Assembly: GCA_006969625.1 (NCBI GenBank)
Contig: CP030885.1
Location: 2,491,430 to 2,555,429 of the forward strand
Direction: 5' to 3'
Length of the DNA stretch: 64,000 nucleotides
DNA from: Rhodospirillaceae bacterium
Lineage (GTDB): Bacteria; Pseudomonadota; Alphaproteobacteria; Kiloniellales; DSM-21159
Part shown: positions 28,461 to 37,092 of the stretch, one piece after another
Numbering within the stretch: position 1 is the first letter of the stretch
Layout: every line of letters starts with the position of its first letter
Translations under genes and position numbers: made by a program
The notes under the pieces: generated by a model
What the model was told of the DNA's origin: nothing
Seen by the model: the letters and a program-made list of their open reading frames with translations, nothing else
Database searches by the model: none

Positions 28461-29995
28461 GTTCGCGGATGAGCGAAAACCTCTACGACATTTTGGCACA
28501 AGGATTTCCGGCCGACAGGAGCCAGCCGGCCATGCTGCTGGCCGACGGCACGGCGCTGAGCTACGCCCACCTGGAAGAGCAGGCCGGTCGCTACGCGCGC
28601 CTGCTGTGCGACCTCGGCGTCAAGCCCGGCGACCGTATCGCGGTGCAAACCGACAAGTCGGCGAACGCTGTCTTCCTCTACCTCGGCGCCGTCCGGATGG
28701 GCGCCGTCTACCTGCCGCTGAACGTCGGCTACACCGCCGCCGAGATGGCATACTTCCTGGGCGATGCGCGGCCCGCCCTGGTCGTCTGTCGGCCCCAGGC
28801 CGAGGCGGCGATGCGCGAGATCGCGGCAAAGACCGGCGTGCCCAACGTGCACACCCTGGACGCCGCCGGGGGCGGCAGCCTGACCGAGGCCGCGGCCGAC
28901 CTGGAGCCGCTGGCGGAAAGCTATCCGGCCAAAGCGGACGAGCTGGCCGCCATCCTTTACACTTCGGGGACCACCGGGCGCTCCAAGGGCGCCATGCTGA
29001 CCCACCGCAACCTCTCCTCGAACGCCCTGGTGCTGCGCGAGACCTGGGGCTTCCGGCCGGACGACGTGCTGCTGCACATGCTGCCGATCTTCCACGTGCA
29101 CGGCCTCTTCGTCGCCATCAACACGACCCTTGCCGCCGGCGCGCGCATGCACTTCCTGCCGAAGTTCGACGCCGACCAGGCGATTGGGCTGCTGCCGGGA
29201 TGCACCGTGATGATGGGCGTGCCGACCTTCTACGTGCGGCTGGTCGGTCACGCAGCGTTCGACAAGCAGGCGGCGGCGAACATGCGCCTGTTCGTCTCCG
29301 GCTCCGCCCCCCTGCTGGAAGAGACCTTCCAGGCCTTCGAGCAGCGCACCGGCAGGCGCATCCTGGAGCGCTACGGCATGACCGAGTGCGGCATGATCAC
29401 CTCCAACCCCTACCAGGAGGCGCCCGGGCGCGAGCGGCGCGCCGGCACCGTCGGATTCCCGCTGCCCGAGGTCGAGGTGCGCATCGCCGACGACGCGGGA
29501 CACATCCTCGGCACCGAGGAGATCGGCGTGCTCGAGGTCAAGGGACCGAACGTCTTCGCCGGCTACTGGCAGTTGCCGGAGAAGACGGCCGAGGAGTTCC
29601 GCCCCGATGGCTTCTTCGTCACCGGCGACATGGCGAAGATCGACGCCGAGGGCTACGTCCATATCGTCGGCCGCGCCAAGGACCTGGTGATCTCCGGCGG
29701 CTACAACGTCTACCCCAAGGAGATCGAGCTGGTCATCGACCAGCTTCCCGGCGTCGTCGAATCCGCCGTCATCGGCCTGCCCCACCCCGACTTCGGCGAG
29801 GCGGTCACGGCCGTGGTCAAGCGCACCGGCGAGATCGGCGAGGAGGAGATCATCGCCGCCTGCGCCAAAGACCTGGCCAAGTTCAAGGTTCCCAAGCGGG
29901 TCTTCTTCGTCGAGGACCTGCCGCGCAACACCATGGGCAAGGTCCAGAAGGCCGACCTGCGCAAGACCTTCGGCGAAACCTTCAAGGCGGCGTGA
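28457..29995 (+). CDS. matB: Malonyl-CoA synthetase (malonate-CoA ligase)
   Basis: 512 residues of the adenylate-forming family. The P-loop YTSGTTGRSKGAML, the HVHGLFVAINTTL segment that matches MatB, the ERYGMTECGMI motif, the hinge YVHIVGRAKDLVISGGYNVY and the catalytic Lys region RNTMGKVQKADLRK are all present. It activates malonate to malonyl-CoA, which malonyl-CoA decarboxylase then turns into acetyl-CoA. The start at 28457 uses the ATGA overlap with matR; an in-frame ATG at 28469 is possible. Confident by family and by neighbours. Confidence 0.93.
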   Translation: MSSRMSENLYDILAQGFPADRSQPAMLLADGTALSYAHLEEQAGRYARLLCDLGVKPGDRIAVQTDKSANAVFLYLGAVRMGAVYLPLNVGYTAAEMAYFLGDARPALVVCRPQAEAAMREIAAKTGVPNVHTLDAAGGGSLTEAAADLEPLAESYPAKADELAAILYTSGTTGRSKGAMLTHRNLSSNALVLRETWGFRPDDVLLHMLPIFHVHGLFVAINTTLAAGARMHFLPKFDADQAIGLLPGCTVMMGVPTFYVRLVGHAAFDKQAAANMRLFVSGSAPLLEETFQAFEQRTGRRILERYGMTECGMITSNPYQEAPGRERRAGTVGFPLPEVEVRIADDAGHILGTEEIGVLEVKGPNVFAGYWQLPEKTAEEFRPDGFFVTGDMAKIDAEGYVHIVGRAKDLVISGGYNVYPKEIELVIDQLPGVVESAVIGLPHPDFGEAVTAVVKRTGEIGEEEIIAACAKDLAKFKVPKRVFFVEDLPRNTMGKVQKADLRKTFGETFKAA

Positions 29996-30079
29996 CGTCT
30001 CGACCACTTGCGTTCGCCGCCGCTCTGCGCTTGAACAGGCGCAAACGAACGGTCACGCCTGCGCGAGGGAGACGCCCCC

Positions 30080-31579
30080 ATGCCCGACGCTTCCGCCCTG
30101 GTTGCCCAGACCGATCCCTTCGCGCTCGTGCGCGAGCTGGAGGGCAAGCACCTGATCGACGGGAAGCTGGTCGGCCCGGCCACCGGCAAGACCTTCGACG
30201 TCCTCAATCCGGCCAACCTGCAGGTGATCGGCCAGGCCGCCGAGGGCGAGGCCGAGGACGTGGACCGCGCGGTGCAGGCGGCGGCCCGCGTGCAGAAGGC
30301 CTGGGCCGCCACGCCAGCGCGCGAGCGCGGCAAGCTGATCGCCGCGTGCGGCCGCCTGTTGGAGCAGCACAAGGAGGAGCTGGCCAAGCTGGTGGCGCTG
30401 GAAACCGGCAAGGCGCTGCGCACCGAAAGCCGCGTCGAGGCCGGCGTGCTGGCCGACGCCTTCGTCTTCTACGGCGGGCTGGCCAGCGAGCTGAAGGGCG
30501 AGTCCGTACCCTTCAATCCGGACATGCTGACGGTCACCACGCGCGAGCCGATCGGCGTGGTCGGGGCGATCATCCCTTGGAACGTCCCGATGATGCTGAT
30601 GGCCTTCAAGATCGCACCGGCCCTGGTCGCCGGCAACGCGGTGGTGGTCAAGTCGGCCGAGGAGGCGCCCTACGCCGTCCTGCGCATCTGCCAGATCATG
30701 AACCAGGTCCTGCCCAAGGGGCTGTTCAACCTGCTCTCCGGCTTCGGGCCGGAATGCGGCCAGCCGCTGGTGGCGCATCCGAAGGTCGGCAAGGTCACCT
30801 TCACCGGCTCGGTCGAGGCCGGCAAGGCGGTCTACCGCACCGCCGCCGAGAAGCTGATCCCGGTGACCCTCGAGCTGGGCGGCAAGTCGCCGATGATCGT
30901 CATGGCCGACGCCGACCTGGACAAGGCGGTGGCCGGCGCCATCGCCGGCATGCGCTTCACCCGCCAGGGCCAGTCCTGCACCGCGGCCAGCCGCATCTAC
31001 GTGCACCGCTCGATCCGCCACAGCTTCGTCGACGCACTCAAGACCAAGGTCGACGCCCTGGTCATGGGCGATCCGCTGGACGAGAAGACCGACATCGGCA
31101 CCATCGTCAGCCAGCAACAGTTCGAGCGGGTCAAATCCTACATCGCCCAGGGCGAGGCCGAGGGCGGCACGGCGCACCGCTGCTCGGCGCTGCCGGCCGA
31201 CGCGGCGCTGTCGCAAGGCTACTACGTGCAGCCGGTGATCTTCACCGAGCTGAAGGAAAACTCGCGCCTGGTCGGCGAGGAGATCTTCGGCCCGGTCGCC
31301 TGCGTGCTCGACTTCGACGGCTACGAGGAGGTGCTGCAGCGCGCCAACGCCAGCGAGTACGGCCTGGCAGCGACCGTCTGGACCCGCGACCTGCACACCG
31401 CGCTCGACGCCACCAAGCGGCTGGAGGCGGGCTTCGTCCAGGTCAATCAGAACCTGGTGGTCATGCCGAACCTCTCCTACGGCGGCGTCAAGCACTCCGG
31501 GCTCGGCAAGGAGGCCTCGCTGGAGGCGATGCTGGAGCACTTCACGCACAAGAAGACGATCATCTTCAACATGCAGTAA
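30080..31579 (+). CDS. Aldehyde dehydrogenase family protein
   Basis: 499 residues, NAD(P)+-dependent. The cofactor region FTGSVEAGKAVY, the general base region VTLELGGKSPM, and the active-site Cys in FTRQGQSCTAASRIYV are all intact, with the family PWNVPMM and EEIFGPVACVLDFD segments. It lies 84 bases after matB and in the same direction as a FAH-family hydrolase, which suggests a role in small-acid oxidation linked to malonate, perhaps malonate semialdehyde, but this is inference only. The sequence type is the betaine-aldehyde or vanillin-like branch, not the CoA-acylating one. Confidence 0.9.
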   Translation: MPDASALVAQTDPFALVRELEGKHLIDGKLVGPATGKTFDVLNPANLQVIGQAAEGEAEDVDRAVQAAARVQKAWAATPARERGKLIAACGRLLEQHKEELAKLVALETGKALRTESRVEAGVLADAFVFYGGLASELKGESVPFNPDMLTVTTREPIGVVGAIIPWNVPMMLMAFKIAPALVAGNAVVVKSAEEAPYAVLRICQIMNQVLPKGLFNLLSGFGPECGQPLVAHPKVGKVTFTGSVEAGKAVYRTAAEKLIPVTLELGGKSPMIVMADADLDKAVAGAIAGMRFTRQGQSCTAASRIYVHRSIRHSFVDALKTKVDALVMGDPLDEKTDIGTIVSQQQFERVKSYIAQGEAEGGTAHRCSALPADAALSQGYYVQPVIFTELKENSRLVGEEIFGPVACVLDFDGYEEVLQRANASEYGLAATVWTRDLHTALDATKRLEAGFVQVNQNLVVMPNLSYGGVKHSGLGKEASLEAMLEHFTHKKTIIFNMQ

Positions 31580-31679
31580 AAGGACAGGCGAAGCCCGAGG
31601 GCGCCGCAGCGGGGCGAAGACCCCGAGCCAGACAAGAACCGGCGGCGGACCCGTGACCCGTGGGGGGAGGAAGACAGGG

Positions 31680-32384
31680 ATGACCGAGGTCGACCTGGAC
31701 GAGTACCTGTTCGCGCCCGCGCCGGTGATCAGCCTGCCGGTGCGCGGCGCAGCCGAACGCTTTCCCGTGCATCGCCTCTACTGCGTCGGCCGGAACTACG
31801 CCGAGCACGCCCGCGAGATGGGCCACGATCCTGCGCGCGAGCCGCCCTTCTTCTTCACCAAGCCCCCCGAAGCCGTCGTCGAGCCCGGCGAACCGCTGCC
31901 CTACCCGCCGGCCACCGCCGACCTGCACCACGAGGTCGAGTTGGTGGTGGCGCTGCACCGCGGCGGCCGCGACATCGCCGAGGCGGACGCCCTCGACCAT
32001 GTCTTCGGCTATGCGGTCGGCATCGACCTGACGCGCCGGGATCTGCAGGGCGAGGCGAAGAAGCTGGCCCGGCCGTGGGACAGCGCCAAGGCCTTCGCCG
32101 CCAGCGCGCCCTGCTCGGCCATCGTGCCGGCCTCGCGCATCGGCCATCCCGCCGCCGGCCGGATCGCGCTCTCGGTGGACGGCGCGCTGCGGCAGGAGGG
32201 CGACCTGGCGCAGATGATCTGGAAGACGCCGGAGATCGTCGCCGCCCTCTCGCGTCTATGGGAGTTGCGCGCCGGCGACCTGATCTTCACAGGAACGCCG
32301 GCCGGCGTCGGCCCCCTCCAGCGCGGCCAGCGCATCGACTGCGAGATCGCCGCGGTCGGCCGGCTGCGCACGGACGTGGCCTGA
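31680..32384 (+). CDS. Fumarylacetoacetate hydrolase family protein
   Basis: 234 residues of the FAH fold. The metal-binding motif is present: YCVGRNYAEHAREMG, the first acidic ligand in HHEVELVVAL, then VFGYAVGIDLTRRDLQ, and WDSAKAFAASAP. The C-terminal GDLIFTGTPAGVGPL closes the active site. Small FAH proteins cleave carbon-carbon bonds of fumarylpyruvate, acylpyruvates or oxaloacetate. The start at 31680 has GGAGGAAG about eight bases upstream; a GTG at 31653 is less likely. It follows the aldehyde dehydrogenase in the same direction. Confidence 0.88.
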   Translation: MTEVDLDEYLFAPAPVISLPVRGAAERFPVHRLYCVGRNYAEHAREMGHDPAREPPFFFTKPPEAVVEPGEPLPYPPATADLHHEVELVVALHRGGRDIAEADALDHVFGYAVGIDLTRRDLQGEAKKLARPWDSAKAFAASAPCSAIVPASRIGHPAAGRIALSVDGALRQEGDLAQMIWKTPEIVAALSRLWELRAGDLIFTGTPAGVGPLQRGQRIDCEIAAVGRLRTDVA

Positions 32385-32461
32385 ACCGCACTGTCGCTGG
32401 CGCCGGGACCGGCTGCGCGATAGCGTTGCACCTGCGAATCCGAAGCGGGAATCTCTTTTCG

Positions 32462-33403
32462 ATGCAGCGCACGCGACGCGGCTGGCTGGCGGCGACCAGC
32501 TTCTCGGTCGCCATGATCCTGCTGGTTACGCTGGCGATCTCGCCGGGGCTGAGCTGGTTCGGGCTGGTGGTTCTGGCGGCGATCGCCACGGCGGTGTCCC
32601 TCTTTTACGTCGCCTTCGCCAGCGGGCGCTTCTTCACGCTGGCTTTCGCCAACTACCTGGCGCTCTACACCTGCGTCTTCGTGTTCTTCACGCAGGTGAA
32701 CTGGTTGCCGCACCTCGATCTTTGGGCGATGAAGGTCGGCTACGTCCTGCCGGTGGCGGCCTTCGTGCTGGGCGCCCTGCTGCGGCGCAGCGAGATCCAC
32801 TCCATCGTCTCGGCCGAGCATCTGCGCAACCAGCGCCACTTCGGGCGCATTTTCGCCTGGCTGCTGCCCGTTTTCGCCATCGGAGGCGTGACCTTCGCGC
32901 TGCCCGGCAGCGGCCTGCCGACGGCTTGGTACGAGGCGCTGTTCCTCGTCGCCATGGGCGCGATCGCGGTCATCGTGCTGTTCGTCAGCCGCGAGGTCGC
33001 GATCTTCCTGCTCGACACCGGCCTGATGTTCGAGGACTTCTTCAAGCGCATCAGCGGCCTCGTCGTGCCGACCTTCGCCTTCGTCACTTTCTACACGCTT
33101 CTGGTGGTAATTTTCGCCTGCCTCTACCGCATCGTCGATGCCTTCACCCTCGCCAAGCATTTCAGGATCGATGGCGACCTGCGCGAAATCGGCTTCCTGG
33201 AGAGCCTCTACTTCTCGGTGATAACACTCAGCACCGTGGGTTACGGCGATATCATTCCGGCGACCGATGTCATTCGGGTCGTGGCCGCGGTCCAGATCGT
33301 GCTCGGCGTGCTGCTGCTTCTGTTCGGATTCACGGAGATACGCCGCTACACCGTGGAGCAGGAGGAACGCGAGCGGGAGCGCGGGCGCGAGCGGCGCTTC
33401 TAG
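32462..33403 (+). CDS. Potassium channel-like membrane protein
   Basis: 313 residues, mostly membrane: about six hydrophobic segments in the first 220 residues, then a pore unit with the selectivity filter TVGYGD (258-263) between two helices (YFSVITLS and VVAAVQIVLGVLLLLFGF). The tail is short and highly charged (EQEERERERGRERRF) and has no RCK or cyclic-nucleotide domain. The pore resembles the small two-helix and six-helix bacterial K+ channels. The physiological role is unknown. It starts 77 bases after the FAH gene. Confidence 0.82.
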   Translation: MQRTRRGWLAATSFSVAMILLVTLAISPGLSWFGLVVLAAIATAVSLFYVAFASGRFFTLAFANYLALYTCVFVFFTQVNWLPHLDLWAMKVGYVLPVAAFVLGALLRRSEIHSIVSAEHLRNQRHFGRIFAWLLPVFAIGGVTFALPGSGLPTAWYEALFLVAMGAIAVIVLFVSREVAIFLLDTGLMFEDFFKRISGLVVPTFAFVTFYTLLVVIFACLYRIVDAFTLAKHFRIDGDLREIGFLESLYFSVITLSTVGYGDIIPATDVIRVVAAVQIVLGVLLLLFGFTEIRRYTVEQEERERERGRERRF

Positions 33404-33413
33404 TGGGCCTTGT

Positions 33414-33776
33414 CTACTCGGGTTCCAGCTCGCTTCGCCCGACCTCGGCGAGGGCGCCTGCCGCCTGGGCGATCCGCTCGAAACGCACCACGGCTGCTTC
33501 GGCCTCGGCCTCGGCCAGGCGCAGTGCGTTCAGCCCATCGCGCCGGCCCTTCAACGTGGCGATAACGGCGGCGCCCAGGGTGGCGTTGAGGATCATCCCG
33601 GTGGTGCGCAACTGGTCGACCGCATCGAGCAGCGCCAGGGTGCCGGCCAGCACCTCGCCCGCCCCGTCAATGCCCACTTGAGCCACGGCGGAGCCTTCCA
33701 GCGCCAGGCGGTTGGCAGCATGAAGATCCGCGATGGTCTCGCTGTCGGTAGTCGCTTCGGCCATGGCCTCATCCAT
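33414..33776 (-). CDS. Small helical protein of unknown function in the Reb-like cluster
   Basis: 120 residues, Ala-rich and almost all helical by composition, with no signal or membrane segment; a central stretch GMILNATLGAAVIATLKGR is hydrophobic and amphipathic. I recognise no family. It reads in the same direction as the RebB-like gene next to it (44 bases apart) and has a similar low-complexity Ala/Glu/Leu style. An inner ATG at 33764 is an alternative start. Confidence 0.5.
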   Translation of the reverse strand: MDEAMAEATTDSETIADLHAANRLALEGSAVAQVGIDGAGEVLAGTLALLDAVDQLRTTGMILNATLGAAVIATLKGRRDGLNALRLAEAEAEAAVVRFERIAQAAGALAEVGRSELEPE

Positions 33777-33820
33777 TCCCCGCTGTCCGCCGCCGGATCG
33801 CGGCCGATGCTGCGGACCTC

Positions 33821-34285
33821 TCAGGTCACCGTGTATCCTGACCCGGTCTGCGCATCCCCCTCACCGGCCTCCGCTTGCCCGTCGGGCCCGTCCTCGCCGT
33901 AGGCCCAGGCCGCCGTCAACAGCGCATCGGTTTGCTCCTGGTCGGGCTGCGCCTCGGCGGCAGCGCCCTGGCACGCCTCGTCCAAGGCGTCCTGCTCCAG
34001 GTCGCGCTCGGCCTCCAGGCCCAGCGCCTGCTCGCTGCCCGCGACCAGCGGCGGCAGGTCGATCGCCGTCTGCAGAATGGCGGCGGAGGTCGTGGCGCTC
34101 TGCGCGCGCTCCAGGAGCTGGTAGGCCTGCTGCTGGGCGACGGCGTTCTGCAGCGCCCCGGCCGTCGCCTCGACCAGCGCGATGTAGGCGAAGCCAGTCG
34201 CCTCCGCCGGGGCGGCGGCCAGCGCCAGCGCGTCGTTGAGATGCTGCGCGTGGGCATCCTGGGCAGAGCTGGAGGTCTCCGGCAT
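33821..34285 (-). CDS. RebB-like (R-body killing-trait) protein
   Basis: 154 residues. The core APAEATGFAYIALVEATAGA, then LQNAVAQQQAYQLLERAQSA, resembles the Pfam RebB/killing trait pattern (A.A...Y....A.....NA...QQ....A..T). RebB-type proteins build R-bodies, coiled protein ribbons in bacteria such as Caedibacter and Azorhizobium. The long acidic C-terminal half (from about 95) is not part of that family. The start at 34285 overlaps the stop of the preceding gene (TGATG). The assignment is by a short pattern only. Confidence 0.45.
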   Translation of the reverse strand: MPETSSSAQDAHAQHLNDALALAAAPAEATGFAYIALVEATAGALQNAVAQQQAYQLLERAQSATTSAAILQTAIDLPPLVAGSEQALGLEAERDLEQDALDEACQGAAAEAQPDQEQTDALLTAAWAYGEDGPDGQAEAGEGDAQTGSGYTVT

Positions 34286-34530
34286 CAGGCGGCCTCCGGG
34301 CTGCGCGCGCGCGTTGGCGCGTCGTCGCTGTCCACTTCGGGTCGGGCGAGCACGGCGTAGATGGCCTCGACGCCGCGCTCGGTGACGCTGCGGCCCGCCT
34401 CGTTCACGCGGCTGCGCTCTGCCAAACCGGTCTCGAAGCCTTGCTGCAGTGCCGTCACCAACGCCACAAAGCCGCGCGACAGCGCCGCGGCGGCACCGGC
34501 TGACTCTTCCCTCTCGCTCCGCTCTGCCAT
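34285..34530 (-). CDS. Small protein of unknown function in the Reb-like cluster
   Basis: 81 residues, first gene of the three-gene leftward set, with a good ribosome site (GAGGGGGA) before the ATG at 34530. The middle part, SRGFVALVTALQQGFETGLA, is a helix rich in Leu and Gln. No family is recognised. Its stop overlaps the start of the RebB-like gene by one base, so the two are co-translated. Confidence 0.5.
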   Translation of the reverse strand: MAERSEREESAGAAAALSRGFVALVTALQQGFETGLAERSRVNEAGRSVTERGVEAIYAVLARPEVDSDDAPTRARSPEAA

Positions 34531-34710
34531 CGGGTCCCCCTCGTCGATCTCGGGCGCTGGCGTCTTGACGGCTGCCGCGCGAAGCGGGCAGATGCCGCGT
34601 CAGACGCCGGGTGCGACCGCACGCGCGTGCCGCTCCTGCCATAGACGCGCCAAGCCGGTCGGATGTGACGGCGCAAACCCGAAGACCTTGCGACCGACGG
34701 AGCCCAAAGG

Positions 34711-35673
34711 ATGAAGTTGCCCACGCTCAGCGAGATCGACGCCGCCGCCGAGACGGTCTACGCCGCGCTGCCGCCGACGCCGCAGTACGCTTGGCCGTTG
34801 CTGGCCGAGCGCGCCGGCTGCGAACTGTGGGTCAAGCACGAGAACCACACGCCGACCGGCGCCTTCAAGGTCCGCGGCGGACTGGTCTACATGGCCGACC
34901 TGGCCGCGCGGTCCCCCGAAGTCCAGGGTGTCATCACCGCCACCCGCGGCAACCACGGCCAGTCCGTCGCCTTTGCCGCGTCCCGCCACGGGATCCGCGC
35001 CGTCGTCTGCGTGCCGGAGGGCAACTCGGTCGAAAAGAACGCGGCCATGCGCGCCTTCGGCGCCGAGCTGATCGTGCACGGCCAGGACTTCCAGGAGGCG
35101 CGCGAGCACGCCGAGGCGCTGTCGGCCGCGCAGGGCCTTCACATGCTTCCGTCCTTCGACGAGCGCCTCATCCGCGGCGTCGCCACCTACCCGCTGGAGC
35201 TGTTCCGCGCCGTGCCCGACCTGGACACGGTTTACGTGCCGATCGGCCTCGGCTCGGGGATCAGCGCCACGATCGCGGCGTGCGACGCGCTGGGCTTGAC
35301 AACCGAGGTGGTCGGCGTGGTGGCCGAGGGGGCACCCGCCTACAAGCTGTCCTTCGAGGCCGGCCGCCCGGTCTCCACCAACCAGGCGGTCACCCTGGCC
35401 GACGGCATGGCCTGCCGCGTGCCCGAGGCGGAGGCGGTCGACGTCGTTCTGAAGGGCGCTGCCCGGGTCGTCGCTCTGTCGGAGGCGGAGATCGCCGCGG
35501 CGATGCGGGCGCTCTACACCGATACCCACAACGTCGCCGAGGGCGCCGGCGCGGCGGCGCTTGCCGCCTGCCTGCAGGAGCGCGCGCGCAACCGCGGCAA
35601 GAAGGTCGCCGTCATGCTGTGCGGCGGCAACGTCGACGCCACGCTGTTCCGCGAGGTGCTGGCCGGAGTGTGA
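34711..35673 (+). CDS. PLP-dependent threonine/serine dehydratase-like enzyme
   Basis: 320 residues of the fold type II family. The PLP Lys53 is in TPTGAFKVRGGLVY, the Asn loop is TRGNHGQSVAFAASRHG, and the glycine loop GLGSGISATIA binds the PLP phosphate. There is no C-terminal ACT domain, so it is of the short catabolic type (threonine or serine dehydratase; a hydroxyectoine-type EutB dehydratase is also possible). It stands between the leftward Reb-like cluster and a convergent isomerase gene, with no operon partner. Confidence 0.85.
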   Translation: MKLPTLSEIDAAAETVYAALPPTPQYAWPLLAERAGCELWVKHENHTPTGAFKVRGGLVYMADLAARSPEVQGVITATRGNHGQSVAFAASRHGIRAVVCVPEGNSVEKNAAMRAFGAELIVHGQDFQEAREHAEALSAAQGLHMLPSFDERLIRGVATYPLELFRAVPDLDTVYVPIGLGSGISATIAACDALGLTTEVVGVVAEGAPAYKLSFEAGRPVSTNQAVTLADGMACRVPEAEAVDVVLKGAARVVALSEAEIAAAMRALYTDTHNVAEGAGAAALAACLQERARNRGKKVAVMLCGGNVDATLFREVLAGV

Positions 35674-35676
35674 ACT

Positions 35677-36279
35677 CTACCAACCGCCTTTCTCGAGCCA
35701 CTCTTCGATGCGGGGAAACTTGTCGTAACCCCAGAAGGGCTCGCCATCGACCAGCACGTAGGGCGAGCCGCACACCCCGGCCGCCAGGGCGCCCTCGACC
35801 TCCTGCCGCAGCCGCGCCTTGATCACCGAGTCCTGCATCGCCGCCTGGACGGCGTCGCGCTCCAGCCCCTCCGCCTCGGCCACGGCCAGGACCCCCTCTG
35901 GCTTGGAGATGTCCTGACCGGCCACGAACGCATGCTCGAAGAGCGCGCGCCCGAAGCGACGCGCCGCATTGGGATTGCGCTCCCACAACCAGTAAAACGC
36001 CCGCGCCGCCGAGATCGAGGCGAAGGGAAAGCTGTCTGGCAGCCTGAAGTCGACACCGAGTCGCCGGGTCTCCCGCTGCATGTCGCGCTTCGCGTACGCT
36101 CCCTTGAGCGGAATGTTCAACAGCGGCTGCATGCCGTTCTGCTTGAAGACGGCGCCCAGCAACATGGGTTTCCACACCGCCGCACGGCCGTGCCGCGCCG
36201 CAAGACCATCGATCTCGCGCGCGGCCAGGAATCCGTAGGGACTGGAGAAATCGAAGTAGAAGATCAGCGGCTCGGCCAC
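35677..36279 (-). CDS. 2-hydroxychromene-2-carboxylate isomerase family protein (DsbA fold)
   Basis: 200 residues of the DsbA-fold, glutathione-dependent isomerase type. The N-terminus FYFDFSSPYGFLAA has the Ser in place of the redox Cys, as in NahD-like isomerases and kappa GSTs; a cis-Pro loop GVCGSPYVLVDGEPFWG follows late. It is often a general glutathione-dependent protein in Alphaproteobacteria and need not act on naphthalene products. It is convergent with the dehydratase gene, 3 bases apart. Confidence 0.88.
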   Translation of the reverse strand: MAEPLIFYFDFSSPYGFLAAREIDGLAARHGRAAVWKPMLLGAVFKQNGMQPLLNIPLKGAYAKRDMQRETRRLGVDFRLPDSFPFASISAARAFYWLWERNPNAARRFGRALFEHAFVAGQDISKPEGVLAVAEAEGLERDAVQAAMQDSVIKARLRQEVEGALAAGVCGSPYVLVDGEPFWGYDKFPRIEEWLEKGGW

Positions 36280-36405
36280 CTGCGCGCCTCCCGATGCAGC
36301 GAGATTCCGCGTCAGTAGCTTAGGCCGAGACGGCGAAGGTTGACGAGCCTGCGATTCAACGATCCCCGTATGTGCTCATCAGGAAGCGCCGAGGCGCGCA
36401 AGCCC

Positions 36406-36780
36406 TCAGGCCGAGATCTGGCCGGAGCGCGCGCAAGTGCGGATCATCGCCAGGAGCTGGTCGCGCAGGGCCGGATCCTCGATCTCCTCGAGCTGCCGCG
36501 CCGCGGTGATCGTGCGCCGCGACACCAGGGCGTTGGCGTCCTCGGCGTCGGACCCGGCGTACTCCTCCAGCCCCTCGAAGAAGAAGCTGATGGGAAGGTC
36601 GAGCACCTTGCCGATCTTCCACAGGCGTCCGCAACTGACGCGGTTGCTCCCGACCTCGTACTTCTGCAGCTGCTGATACGAGATCCCGAGTGCTTGGGCC
36701 AGCTTCTCCATGCTGAGCCCCCGCAGGGCGCGGGCCTGGCGAATACGCCGACCCACGTGTTTGTCGATATCGCGTGCCAT
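36406..36780 (-). CDS. XRE-family transcriptional regulator
   Basis: 124 residues; the helix-turn-helix is at about 10-65 (RRIRQARALRGLSMEKLAQ, then ISYQQLQKYEVGSNRVSCG). It shares the KVLDLPISFFFEGLEE segment and the arrangement with the regulator at 6350-6745, so they are paralogues of one lineage. A TATATT box (36793-36788 on the minus strand) ends seven bases before the start codon and no ribosome site is seen, so the message may be leaderless. Targets unknown; the oxygenase operon upstream is one option. Confidence 0.85.
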   Translation of the reverse strand: MARDIDKHVGRRIRQARALRGLSMEKLAQALGISYQQLQKYEVGSNRVSCGRLWKIGKVLDLPISFFFEGLEEYAGSDAEDANALVSRRTITAARQLEEIEDPALRDQLLAMIRTCARSGQISA

Positions 36781-36861
36781 GCGCCGGAATATAGAGATTC
36801 GCCCGCCGCGTGCGACACTTAGAAAAACTAAAGGTAGAGCCGAAGCCGTAAAAAGCCTAAA

Positions 36862-37092
36862 TCAGTGGGTGCGGCCGAGCGGCGGCACACGCGCACACAG
36901 CAGGTCGATGACGTCGCGCCAGAGGCGGCAGGCCTCGACGTCCCCAGCCTCGATGGCGCCCCGCGCAGACAACGCGGCCTGCAGCGGCGCCTCCTCGCCA
37001 TAGCGGTCCAGGAAGGCGTCGGCGATTTCCGGGGCCGTGCAGCCGGACGGCTCGTCGGCGTCCCGTCGGAACTTCAGCACTGCGGACATCAT
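36862..37092 (-). CDS. Small protein of unknown function, last gene of the oxygenase-exporter operon
   Basis: 76 residues. The middle reads AFLDRYGEEAPLQAALSARG, followed by IEAGDVEACRLWRDVIDLLC, a pattern seen in small proteins of unknown role in Alphaproteobacteria. No signal or membrane segment. Its start overlaps the stop of the EamA gene by four bases (ATGA), which supports that it is a real gene translated with the exporter. Confidence 0.6.
   Translation of the reverse strand: MMSAVLKFRRDADEPSGCTAPEIADAFLDRYGEEAPLQAALSARGAIEAGDVEACRLWRDVIDLLCARVPPLGRTH

Noticed and set aside
28606..31656. A plus-strand open frame of 1016 codons over matB and the aldehyde dehydrogenase
   Set aside because: Off-frame translation of two well recognised genes; no domain seen.
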